NCBI RefSeq assembly: GCF_003030345.1
Contig: NZ_CP028158.1
Coordinates: forward strand, 4,216,001-4,280,000
Length of the DNA: 64,000 nt
From: Plantactinospora sp. BC1
Lineage (GTDB): Bacteria; Actinomycetota; Actinomycetes; Mycobacteriales; Micromonosporaceae
Direction: 5' to 3'
Part shown: in pieces, positions 23,942 through 31,437 of the stretch
Position numbering within the stretch: the stretch's first letter is position 1
Layout of the letters: each line of letters starts with the position of its first letter
Translations under genes and position numbers: made by a program
Notes under the pieces: generated by a model
Told to the model about the DNA's origin: nothing
What the model saw: the letters and a program-made list of their open reading frames with translations, nothing else
The model's database searches: none

Positions 23942-25429
23942 GTGTCCAGTCCACCGACAGTCCAGCAGTCCACCGGTACGCACCGGCCCGACGCGCGCAC
24001 CTGGGGCGTGCTCGTGGTCATGTGCGGGGCGATCTTCCTGGAGGGCATCGACGTGGCGATGCTCAACGTCGCCCTGCCGTCGATCCGCGCCGACCTCGGC
24101 CTCTCCACCGGCACCCTGCAATGGGTGATGAGCGCCTACGTCCTCGGCTACGGCGGCTTCATGCTGCTCGGCGGTCGCGCCGCCGACCTCTACGGGCGGC
24201 GTCGGATGTTCCTCTGCTGGCTGCTCGTCTTCCTGCTCTTCTCCGGACTCGGCGGGCTGGCGACGCAGAGCTGGATGCTCGTGCTGGCCCGGTTCGTCAC
24301 CGGCGTCGCCGCCGCGTTCATGACCCCCGCCGGACTCTCGATCATCACCACCAGCATCCCCGAGGGACCGCAGCGAAACCGCGCCCTGCTGGTCTACGCC
24401 GGGATCGCCTCCGGTGGGTACTCGCTCGGGCTCGTCGTCGGCGGCCTGCTGACTGCGATCGACTGGCGCTGGGTCTTCTTCGCCCCGGTACTCTTCGCGC
24501 TGGTCCTGCTGATCGCGGCGGTACCGCTGGTGCCGCGATCGCCCCGGCCCGCGCCGACCGGCCAGGGGGTCGACCTGGCCGGCGCGGTCACCGTGACCGC
24601 CGCGCTGCTGCTCTTCGTCCTGACCGTCGAGCGGGCCACCCACACCGGCGTCGCGCAGACCATCGGTACGGCCGCCGCGTCGTTGGCCCTGCTCGGCGCG
24701 TTCCTCACCATCGAGGCACGGTCCCGTACCCCGCTGGTCCGGCTCGGCATCCTCCGCTCCGCGGCACTGGTCCGGGCGAACGTCACCGGGCTGCTCTTCC
24801 TCGCCGCCTTCGCCGGCTTCCAGTTCATCGCCGTGCTCTATCTCCAGGAACTGCGCGGCTGGTCGACCCTGGAGACGAGTCTCGCCCTGCTGGCCGTCAG
24901 CGTGGACGTCGTACTCGCCCCGTTGCTGACACCCCGGCTGGTCGCCCGGTACGGCAATCCTCGGGTGATCCTCGGCGGCCTGCTCCTCGCCGCCGTCTCG
25001 TACGCGCTCTTCCTGCGGATCGGCCCGGAGACGACGTACCCGGCGATGTTTCCGACGGTGATCATCCTCGGCGTGGCGTTCGCGCTGGTCTACGGGCCGC
25101 TCACCATCGCCGCCACCGACGGGATCGCGGAGCGGGAACAGGGCCTGGCCGGCGGGCTGCTCTACACGTCGATCCAGTTCGGAACCGCCCTCGGCCTCTC
25201 CGTGGTGACCGCCGTCAACGTCGCCGCCACCGGCACCGACGGCGGCCCGGCAGCGATGCTCGACGGCTATCGGGCGGCCCTGCTGGTGCCGCTGGCCGCC
25301 GTCGTCGTCGCGGCCGTGGTCACCGCCTTCGGGGTACGCCGCCGCATCTCCTCCGGGGATGTCGAGCCGGGGGACGGGGCCGACCTGTCGACCGCCGTCG
25401 TCAGGGCGCCGGCGGAACCCGTCCGCTGA
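23942..25429 (+). CDS. MFS drug:H+ antiporter (DHA2-like)
   Basis: I choose the GTG at 23942, which has GAGGAG at a normal distance; another GTG six codons earlier is possible. The 495-residue protein has the multiple hydrophobic segments of a 14-helix exporter. Family motifs are LEGIDVAMLNVALPSIRADLGLS in helix 1, GGRAADLYGRRRMF in loop 2-3, and GVAAAFMTPAGLSIITTSIPEG in the helix 5 region. DHA2 exporters remove drugs or antibiotics using the proton gradient. The divergent HxlR gene is the probable regulator. The 3' end is followed by the decayed DUF5753 gene. Confidence 0.92.
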   Translation: MSSPPTVQQSTGTHRPDARTWGVLVVMCGAIFLEGIDVAMLNVALPSIRADLGLSTGTLQWVMSAYVLGYGGFMLLGGRAADLYGRRRMFLCWLLVFLLFSGLGGLATQSWMLVLARFVTGVAAAFMTPAGLSIITTSIPEGPQRNRALLVYAGIASGGYSLGLVVGGLLTAIDWRWVFFAPVLFALVLLIAAVPLVPRSPRPAPTGQGVDLAGAVTVTAALLLFVLTVERATHTGVAQTIGTAAASLALLGAFLTIEARSRTPLVRLGILRSAALVRANVTGLLFLAAFAGFQFIAVLYLQELRGWSTLETSLALLAVSVDVVLAPLLTPRLVARYGNPRVILGGLLLAAVSYALFLRIGPETTYPAMFPTVIILGVAFALVYGPLTIAATDGIAEREQGLAGGLLYTSIQFGTALGLSVVTAVNVAATGTDGGPAAMLDGYRAALLVPLAAVVVAAVVTAFGVRRRISSGDVEPGDGADLSTAVVRAPAEPVR

Positions 25430-25559
25430 CCTCCCGACGGGTACGGGTCAGCCTCGGTTTCGCGGCTGGCCCGTACCCGCTGCCGGTGACGGGCCTATAT
25501 CCGCCGGATCGGAAGGCGGCCGGTCCGCCCGCCGGCACCACCCGGCGCGGCTTCGGTGG

Positions 25560-25811
25560 GCGCCGTCCACACCGCCGCACGTCGTGCCAGCGACGACCGG
25601 ACTCTGGCTCGGGCAGTCCGGGCCGTTCGTGATCGCGTCCTTTGAGGAGGGTCCGGACGTCGCGTTCCTGGAGGACCACCTACAGGGGCGGGTGGTCACG
25701 GATCCCAGGGCGGTTGCCGCCCTACAGCGGTCGTGGGAGATTGTCAGGGCGGTAGCGCTGCCGCGTGACCTCTCTCGGGACCTGATTCTGAAGCTGGTGA
25801 ACGAATTGTGA
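25560..25811 (+). pseudogene. 5'-truncated DUF5753 regulator remnant
   Basis: The last 70 or so residues of this frame match the C-terminal end of the DUF5753 domain of XRE-type regulators: GLWLGQSGPFVIASFEEG, DVAFLEDHLQGRVV and AVALPRDLSRDLI. The N-terminal HTH (normally about 200 residues upstream) is missing, and that space is occupied by the end of the MFS gene. The stop overlaps the GTG of the DUF397 gene (GTGA), the normal spacing of DUF5753-DUF397 pairs. It is therefore a gene fragment left by deletion or rearrangement. The left boundary is approximate. Confidence 0.7.
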
Positions 25812-26002
25812 GTACCGAGCCGCGCTGGAGGAAGTCGAGCCGAAGCAACGCCGGCTCCGCCGAGTGCGTGCAGGTTGCCGACGATCTGGGCGGGGCGGTC
25901 GGCGTACGGGACTCGAAGGATCCGGACGGGCCGGTGCTGGCCTTCGCGCCCGGGGCGTGGCGGGCGTTCGTCGCTGGTGTACCGGGCCGACGACGGTGGT
26001 GA
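25808..26002 (+). CDS. DUF397 domain-containing protein
   Basis: The 64-residue protein is a complete DUF397 domain: WRKSSRSNAGSAECVQVAD, VGVRDSKDPDGPVLAF and WRAFVAGV. DUF397 proteins (BldB-related small partners) are encoded directly after DUF5753 regulators in actinomycetes and work with them. Here the partner gene is a fragment, so this protein is probably an orphan and may rely on a regulator elsewhere. Its start GTG overlaps the upstream stop. Confidence 0.88.
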   Translation: MSTEPRWRKSSRSNAGSAECVQVADDLGGAVGVRDSKDPDGPVLAFAPGAWRAFVAGVPGRRRW

Positions 26003-26010
26003 CGCCGCGG

Positions 26011-26487
26011 CTAGCCGGCCGGGCCGCGTAGGTGGTGGCTGACGTCGCCGAGGAGATCCGTCCTGATCCACCGTTCCGTGAAGCGCCAACCGGCGTCGCG
26101 CCGCTCGAAGCGGTCCCGGCACCGTCCACTCGCCACCACCTGGAGCGGAAAGTCGGGTAGCGCCTGGAAGACCGTGACGTACGAGCTGGACTGGGCGCTG
26201 CCGGCCGCCTCGTCGACCTCTACGACGAGGTTGCTGGCCACATGCCTGGTACGCGGCGTCCCGTCGTCGTAGAGCACCAGCGTGTCGTGGACCAGCCGCT
26301 CGACCGCGTCCCGGCCGTCCAGGGGTGGGCCGCCGTCGAGGGTGACGCTGGCGTCCGCGACGAGGTCGGAGAGTCCGGCGAAGTCCCCGGTGTCCAGCAG
26401 TTCGTAGTACCGGGCGATCAGGTTCTCGATCGCCCGGTGGCTGGGCAGCTCGACGGGTGGGGCGTCGGCGAAGCGGTCGGTGTCCAT
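26011..26487 (-). CDS. SnoaL-like / nuclear transport factor 2 fold protein
   Basis: The 158-residue protein has an ATG behind GGAGG. The sequence AIENLIARYYELLDTGDFAGLSDLVADASVTL, then GRDAVERLV and RTRHVASNLVVEV, RDRFERRDAGWRFTERWI fits the SnoaL_4/NTF2-like fold. These are small cone-shaped domains serving as isomerases, dehydratases or non-catalytic ligand binders. A substrate is not suggested by the context, which consists of a LysR gene upstream and the decayed DUF5753 pair beyond. Confidence 0.85.
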   Translation of the reverse strand: MDTDRFADAPPVELPSHRAIENLIARYYELLDTGDFAGLSDLVADASVTLDGGPPLDGRDAVERLVHDTLVLYDDGTPRTRHVASNLVVEVDEAAGSAQSSSYVTVFQALPDFPLQVVASGRCRDRFERRDAGWRFTERWIRTDLLGDVSHHLRGPAG

Positions 26488-26613
26488 CTGGCTGCCTCCG
26501 GGCAGGTGAAACGCCGGGCGGAGGTGGCCGGGGTCAACTCTACTGTCGGGTGCCGGGCTCGGCGGTGCGGAACTGGCAAGACCGGTGGGCGGGCCGGCTG
26601 GGCAGTTCGCCGA

Positions 26614-27507
26614 TCACTGGGTCGCGGTCGTGCTCGATGTCGTCGGCGTGGCCGCTCCGGCGAGTGCGGCCAGTACGGCCGCGACGGCGGGCGGGTCGGG
26701 TGGTTCGCCGTAGGTGGCGGCGTGGATCTGGCGGCGGAAGCCGGTGAGTTCGCTGGCGTGGATGTCGGGCCGGCGATGGGCCTGGAGCGCGAGGCCGGGC
26801 AGGATCGCCACGCCTGTGCCGGCGGCGACGAGGGCTTGCACGACGACCATGTCGTCGCTGAGTGAGGCGATCCGGGGGGTGAAGCCCGCTCGCCGGCACG
26901 CGGCGGTCAGCTCCTCCTGGCACCGTGCGCACCCGCCGATCCAGGCGGAGTGGCGGTGGTTCGCGAGGCTGTCGTCGGGGCGCTGGCTGATGAGGTGGAT
27001 GGGGTCGTCGGCGAGGTGGCGGAGGCGGAATCCGTCGTCCTCGACCGGGGCGTCGGCGTGTCGGAAGACGAGTGCGACATCGATCTCGCCGTGTCGCAGC
27101 ATCTGCAACGCCTCGACCGGGTGGCGGTCGATCAGGCTCAGTTCGAGTCCCGGGTGCGCCTGGGCCAACGTGACGGCCGCCCTGGGCACGATTGTGCTCA
27201 ACGCCGACGCGTCGGCTGCGGTCCGGGCGGGTCCGGCTGGCCGCCAGACCTGTGCGGCGAGTTCGCTGGTCGCCGCGTCGACCCGTCCCACGATCTCGGC
27301 GGCCCGGTTGGCCAGCAGCCACCCTTCCGGGGTCAACCGGATGCCACGACCGATCCGCTGCACGAGCCGGACGCCGATGGCCGCCTCCAGGCGGGACAGG
27401 TGGTGGCTCACCGACGGTTGGGAGTAGTGCAGCTCTCTCGCCGCTTCGGTCACCGACTCGTGCCGGGCCACCGCAGCCAGGACCTTGAGGTGGACCAGAC
27501 TCAGCAT
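26614..27507 (-). CDS. LysR family transcriptional regulator
   Basis: The 297-residue protein has an N-terminal HTH, MLSLVHLKVLAAVARHESVTEAARELHYSQPSVSHHLSRLEAAIGVRLVQR in outline, followed by RIGRGIRLTPEG and a two-lobed periplasmic-binding-like effector domain (FRHADAPVEDDGFRL, VVVQALVAAGTGVAILPGLAL). It is divergent from the DHFR-family gene, with a LysR-type palindrome right at its start codon, so autoregulation and control of the reductase are likely. The Thr/Ala-rich tail is not conserved in the family. Confidence 0.93.
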   Translation of the reverse strand: MLSLVHLKVLAAVARHESVTEAARELHYSQPSVSHHLSRLEAAIGVRLVQRIGRGIRLTPEGWLLANRAAEIVGRVDAATSELAAQVWRPAGPARTAADASALSTIVPRAAVTLAQAHPGLELSLIDRHPVEALQMLRHGEIDVALVFRHADAPVEDDGFRLRHLADDPIHLISQRPDDSLANHRHSAWIGGCARCQEELTAACRRAGFTPRIASLSDDMVVVQALVAAGTGVAILPGLALQAHRRPDIHASELTGFRRQIHAATYGEPPDPPAVAAVLAALAGAATPTTSSTTATQ

Positions 27508-27524
27508 TGATCAAAGATATCAAT
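27506..27524. promoter_or_regulatory. LysR-type palindrome at LysR start
   Basis: ATTGAT and ATCAAT face each other across seven bases, giving the T-N11-A arrangement of LysR binding sites. It overlaps the first codon of the LysR gene and lies in the promoter region shared with the DHFR-family gene. This is unusually AT-rich for the window. Confidence 0.55.
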
Positions 27525-27636
27525 GAGTCTGCCACAGGATTGGCATTGGACGTCATGTCACGGCTGCTGAATGCTGATGTCCCGGACAGGAACCGCACCG
27601 CGAGGGCGACGCCAGGTCGCGCCAGGAGGACAGGCA

Positions 27637-28257
27637 ATGACCGCACATATCGGCAAGGTGGTCTGCGGCATCACGATCTCGGCCGACGGGTACTCGGCCG
27701 GGCTCAACCAGACCGAGGAACGCCCGTTCGGCGAGGACGGCGGCGACGGCTGGGGCGACAAGCTGCACGCCTGGTTCACCGACGCGCCCGAGGAGAGCAG
27801 GGCCGAGATCGACCAGATGACCGCGGCCAAGGCGTTCATCATGGGCCGCAACATGTTCGGCCCCGTGCGTGGCGAGTGGGATCGGCAGTGGAACGGCTGG
27901 TGGGGCGAGAATCCGCCGTACCACGCACCGGTGTTCGTGCTCACCCACCACCCGCGCGAGCCGCAGCCGATGGAGGGCGGCACCACGTTCCACTTCGTCA
28001 CCGACGGGATCGAGTCGGCACTGGCACAGGCGCGCGAAGCGGCCGGCGACGGCGAGGTCGCGATCATGGGCGGCGCGACGACCGTCAACCAGTACCTCGC
28101 CGCCGGCCTGATCGACGAGTTGCGGCTGCACATCGCGCCGCTCACGCTCGGCGCCGGTACGCGGCTGTTCGAGGGCGTCCCGCCGCTGAAACTGGAGCAG
28201 GTGACGTCACGGGCGACGAGCCTGGTCACGCACGTGACCTACCGCGTGCTCTCCTGA
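27637..28257 (+). CDS. Dihydrofolate reductase family protein (RibD C-terminal-like)
   Basis: I take the ATG at 27637, which has a strong AGGAGGA site (27624-27630); the frame extends upstream without signal. The 206-residue protein has the RibD-C/DHFR-like fold markers KVVCGITISADGYSAGLNQ at the start, AFIMGRNMFGPVRGEW, FVLTHHPREP, AIMGGATTVNQYLAAGLIDELRLHIAPLTLGAGTRLF. These enzymes reduce riboflavin intermediates or unrelated substrates with NADPH. True folate reductase activity is unlikely from sequence alone. It is under the probable control of the divergent LysR protein. Confidence 0.88.
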   Translation: MTAHIGKVVCGITISADGYSAGLNQTEERPFGEDGGDGWGDKLHAWFTDAPEESRAEIDQMTAAKAFIMGRNMFGPVRGEWDRQWNGWWGENPPYHAPVFVLTHHPREPQPMEGGTTFHFVTDGIESALAQAREAAGDGEVAIMGGATTVNQYLAAGLIDELRLHIAPLTLGAGTRLFEGVPPLKLEQVTSRATSLVTHVTYRVLS

Positions 28258-28329
28258 ACTGGCGGGCGCACACCCCGCCTACCAGCGGTGCGACGGCGCG
28301 GCCGGTTCGGCAGGGCCGGAGAAACGGCG

Positions 28330-28362
28330 CCGGCCCCGCACCGGGGTTCGGTGCGGGGCCGG
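28330..28362. terminator. Bidirectional terminator between DHFR-like and GH16 genes
   Basis: CCGGCCCCGCACCG pairs perfectly with CGGTGCGGGGCCGG across a GGGTT loop, a 14-base-pair stem between the convergent genes. It should end transcription from both sides. Confidence 0.8.
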
Positions 28363-28401
28363 GGTCGCGGCGGGTCGGCGTTCCGCCGCGCGTCTGACTC
28401 G

Positions 28402-29622
28402 TCAGGCGCGTCGCCACTTCTGGTTCGCGCCGCCCGTGCACTCCCAGAGTTGCAGCTTGGCACCGTTGGCGGTGCTCCGGTCGCGTACGTCGACGCACTT
28501 GTTCGCCTGCGGGTTCACCAGGTCACCGGCCGCGCTCAACACGAACTGCTGGGCGGGGTTGCCGTTGCAGCCGACGATCTGGATGTTGGCGCCGTTGGCC
28601 GTCGAGCCGTTCGCCACGTCCATGCACTTGCCCATCGCCCGGACCGTGCCGCCGGTGAAGGTCCAGCTCTGCGCGGCGGTGCCGTTGCAGTCCCAGATCT
28701 GCAACTGGGTGCCGTCGGCCGGGTTGGCGCCGGGGATGTCGATGCACTTGTTGCCGATCCCGACGATCTGGTTGCCGGTGCCGGGGTTGCCGCCGCCACC
28801 GGTGTTCCAGGCCCAGACCCGGACGTAGTCGACCAGCATCTGCTGCGGGAACGTGGTGCTGGCGTCGGGGTAGCCCGGCCAGTGGCCGCCAACCGCGATG
28901 TTCATGATCATGAAGAACGGGTGGTCGTAGACCCAGCGGTTGCCGTTCAGGTCAGCCGGGGTCTTGCGGCCGTACTGGATGCCGTCGACGTACCAGGTGA
29001 TCGAGTCCGGTGCCCAGTCCACGGTGAAGGTGTGGAAGGCGTCGGCGAACGCCTGGCCGCCGGGGAGCGTGTAGCGGGAGCTGATCGCGCTGCCGCCGGA
29101 GTAGCCGGGGCCGTGCAGCGTGCCGTACACGTTGCCGGGCTCCCGGCCGATGTTCTCCATGATGTCGATCTCGCCCTGGTCCGGCCAGGGCATGCCGCCG
29201 AGCATCCAGAACGCCGGCCAGATGCCCTGGCCGCGCGGCAGCTTCATCCGGGTCTCGAACCGGCCGTAGGTCTGGCTGAAGCGGTCCGCGGTGAGCAACC
29301 GGGCCGAGGTGTACTGGCAGCGGCCGTAGTGGCACTGGTAGTTGGCCGGGTTCTCCCGGCGGGCGGTGATCACCAGGTTGCCGTTGCCGTCGTGCGCGGC
29401 GTTGCTGGTGCTGTTGGTGTAGTACTGCTGCTCGTTGTTGCCCCAGCCGCTGCCGCCGATGTCGTACTTCCACTTGCTGCCGTCGGGCGGGGTGCCGGCT
29501 GCCGCGTTGAACTCGTCGCTCCAGGTGAGCGCGCCCGGCTCAGCGACGGCCGGGCTCGGTGGGGTTACCACCAGCGTCGTGGCCAGCAGGGCCAGGACGA
29601 GGGTGGCTCGGCGTGTACGCAT
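28402..29622 (-). CDS. Secreted GH16 beta-glucanase with ricin-type lectin domain
   Basis: I choose the ATG at 29622 (406 residues), which begins a clear signal peptide: MRTRRATLVLALLATTLVV with cleavage near AVA-EPG. The catalytic GH16 domain (about 30-270) contains GEIDIMENIG, with nucleophile Glu151, Asp153 and acid/base Glu156, plus the WPAFWMLG and VDWAPDSITWYVDG blocks. It is of the laminarinase or beta-1,3-glucanase type. After a Gly-rich linker, residues about 285-406 form a ricin-B/CBM13 lectin domain with three subdomains (CIDIPG, CMDVANG, CVDVRD, and QSWTF, QQFVL, QKWRR endings). It would degrade fungal or algal beta-glucans outside the cell. A LacI-type operator lies just upstream. 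Confidence 0.93.
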   Translation of the reverse strand: MRTRRATLVLALLATTLVVTPPSPAVAEPGALTWSDEFNAAAGTPPDGSKWKYDIGGSGWGNNEQQYYTNSTSNAAHDGNGNLVITARRENPANYQCHYGRCQYTSARLLTADRFSQTYGRFETRMKLPRGQGIWPAFWMLGGMPWPDQGEIDIMENIGREPGNVYGTLHGPGYSGGSAISSRYTLPGGQAFADAFHTFTVDWAPDSITWYVDGIQYGRKTPADLNGNRWVYDHPFFMIMNIAVGGHWPGYPDASTTFPQQMLVDYVRVWAWNTGGGGNPGTGNQIVGIGNKCIDIPGANPADGTQLQIWDCNGTAAQSWTFTGGTVRAMGKCMDVANGSTANGANIQIVGCNGNPAQQFVLSAAGDLVNPQANKCVDVRDRSTANGAKLQLWECTGGANQKWRRA

Positions 29623-29640
29623 GCAAATGTTTCTACGCCA

Positions 29641-29652
29641 GAGAGCGCTTTC
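29641..29652. promoter_or_regulatory. LacI-type (CebR/CelR-like) operator before GH16 gene
   Basis: GAGAGCGCTTTC is a near-perfect palindrome centred on AGCGCT, 19 bases before the start codon. It resembles the AGCGCT-centred operators of LacI-family sugar repressors such as CebR and CelR that control glycoside hydrolases, so induction by oligosaccharides is likely. No LacI gene is in the window. Confidence 0.65.
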
Positions 29653-29689
29653 TTGCAAGGTTGTTAACTGAAACGGCTCTGCTTGACCT

Positions 29690-29719
29690 TGACACAGTGC
29701 AAAGGTCTGCACTGTGTCA
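29690..29719. promoter_or_regulatory. MerR-type operator with 12-bp arms
   Basis: TGACACAGTGCA and TGCACTGTGTCA are perfect inverted arms separated by six bases. The left arm overlaps a consensus TTGACA -35 (29689-29694), and the right arm reaches the expected -10 region. An AGGAGG ribosome site follows. A dyad between -35 and -10 is typical of MerR activators, and the second gene of the operon is a MerR protein. Confidence 0.75.
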
Positions 29720-29733
29720 GGAGGTGGTCTGCG

Positions 29734-30402
29734 ATGGCTGGGCCGGAGAAAGACGCGGAGACGGTTGGAGCCCTGCGAGGGCTGGAGCACAGCGACCCGT
29801 CGGTGCGGCTGCGGTCGGCGTTGGCGGTCGGCACGACCCCGGACCAGCGGCTCGTCGACAAGCTCATCGAACGATGCGCGACCGAGCCGGAATTCTACGT
29901 GCGGGAGATGCTCACCTGGGCACTGATCCGCCACCCAGCGTCAACAACGGTGCCGAAGCTTGTCGACGAACTCCGCTCGCGACGGGCACAGGCACGGAGC
30001 CAGGCGTTGCACACGCTGTCCAAGATCGGGGATCGGCGAGCGTGGCCAGCGATCACGCGGGACCTGCTGACCGATGCCGAGGACGAGGTGGCGCGGAGCG
30101 CCTGGCGAGCAGCGGTCGCGCTGGTGCCCGACGGCGAGGAACCCGAATTGGCCGCAGTGTTGGCCACCCAGCTCGGGCGCGGCAACCATGAGACGCAGTT
30201 GAGCCTCAGCCGGGCGCTGGTCTCACTCGGTGAGGTGATCACGCCGATCCTGCACGCGGCGACGACCGATCCCGATCCTCGGGTGCGTCAGCACGCGCTC
30301 GCCACGGAACGGCTGTTGCGCGACCCGGATGCCGGATTCGGGTTCGCGATCGAGGAGGCGAAGCGCATAGTGGCCCTCGGCACAACTCGCCAGGAAAGGT
30401 GA
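29734..30402 (+). CDS. HEAT repeat protein, partner of MerR-HEAT regulator
   Basis: I take the ATG at 29734, which follows AGGAGG; the residues before it lie in the operator. The 222-residue protein consists of HEAT/PBS-lyase-like helical repeats: GALRGLEHSDPSVRLRSALAVG, FYVREMLTWALIRHP, LRSRRAQARSQALHTLSKIGD, DEVARSAWRAAVALV, DPDPRVRQHALATERLL. It has no enzyme motif and should be a protein-binding scaffold. It is co-transcribed with the MerR-HEAT gene six bases downstream. Codon usage is somewhat richer in A/T than the neighbours, so acquisition by transfer is possible. Confidence 0.85.
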   Translation: MAGPEKDAETVGALRGLEHSDPSVRLRSALAVGTTPDQRLVDKLIERCATEPEFYVREMLTWALIRHPASTTVPKLVDELRSRRAQARSQALHTLSKIGDRRAWPAITRDLLTDAEDEVARSAWRAAVALVPDGEEPELAAVLATQLGRGNHETQLSLSRALVSLGEVITPILHAATTDPDPRVRQHALATERLLRDPDAGFGFAIEEAKRIVALGTTRQER

Positions 30403-30408
30403 CCGGCA

Positions 30409-31410
30409 GTGTTGATCGGTGAGGTGGCCCGACGGTCCGGGGTGAGCGCCCGCATGCTCAGGCATTACGAGTCACTCGGCCTGATCTCGCCCACGGGTCG
30501 TACCGGAACCGGTTACCGCGAGTACTCCAGCGAGGACATCCGGCGGATCTTCCATATCGAGAGCCTGCGGTCACTGGGCCTGTCGCTGCGTGACGTCAGG
30601 CGCGCGTTCGATGATCCCGACTTCGCGCCAGCGGAGCTCGTCAACGACCTCATCCGCCGGACGCAGGAACGTGTCGCGGCTGCGACGGAGCTGCTCACGC
30701 GACTCCAGCGAATCGGGGCAGCAGAACCCGCAGACTGGGCGGATGTGCTCCAGACCGTCGCACTCCTGCAGCAACTGGGGTCGGAGAGCGCCGGTACGCG
30801 CCTGCGTGCGGCGCTCTCCTCGATCCAAGAGGTTCCGGCGCCAGCGGAAGCACTGGCCGAGGCAGCACTGAGCGAGACGGACCCGAACGTCGTCGGAGCC
30901 CTTCGGTGGGCCCTGGCGCAATCTGGCGACGGCGGGTTGGCGCTGCTGGCACAGGGACTCGACTCATCAGTGGCTGAGGTGCGGAAACGCGCCGTTCAGA
31001 CCATTGCGGAGATCCCGGACGGCGCCGCGACCGCACTGCTGCGCAACGCTCTCACCAACGCCGACATCGTGGTCCGCAGGTACGCCGCTCTGGCGCTCGG
31101 GGCACGTGGAGTGACCGATGCGGTTCCGACACTGCTGGAAATGATCGTCGATGCGGCGAACGACATCGACGCGGCCGACGCACTCAGCGCGCTGGCGACT
31201 GATCCTGCGTGGGCGGACCAGATCGCCAGCGGCCTGGTCCACCGCCTCGACCGCGCCACCGAGTCGGACACACGTCGACGGCTGACGCAGGCGCTCGCGG
31301 ACATCCCGGGGATCACCGCCGCTCGGGCCCTCGCAGAACTGTCACATGACGAAGACCGTGCAGTCGCGCTCACCGCGACCTACATCCTCGAACTCCGCGA
31401 CGCCCGATGA
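30409..31410 (+). CDS. MerR family regulator with C-terminal HEAT repeats
   Basis: The 333-residue protein starts at GTG with AGGAAAGG upstream. Residues 1-70 are the MerR winged HTH: LIGEVARRSGVSARMLRHYESLGLISPTGRTGTGYREYSSEDI. A coiled-coil dimerisation helix follows (about 85-115). Instead of a small ligand pocket, residues about 125-333 form HEAT-like repeats (SETDPNVVGALRWALAQSGDGG, SSVAEVRKRAVQTIAEIPDG, ADIVVRRYAALALGARG). The effector is therefore probably a protein or peptide, perhaps the HEAT protein encoded just upstream. Autoregulation through the 12-bp palindrome is likely. Confidence 0.9.
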   Translation: MLIGEVARRSGVSARMLRHYESLGLISPTGRTGTGYREYSSEDIRRIFHIESLRSLGLSLRDVRRAFDDPDFAPAELVNDLIRRTQERVAAATELLTRLQRIGAAEPADWADVLQTVALLQQLGSESAGTRLRAALSSIQEVPAPAEALAEAALSETDPNVVGALRWALAQSGDGGLALLAQGLDSSVAEVRKRAVQTIAEIPDGAATALLRNALTNADIVVRRYAALALGARGVTDAVPTLLEMIVDAANDIDAADALSALATDPAWADQIASGLVHRLDRATESDTRRRLTQALADIPGITAARALAELSHDEDRAVALTATYILELRDAR

Positions 31411-31437
31411 CACCGACCGGTACGGCGTACAGCGGCG

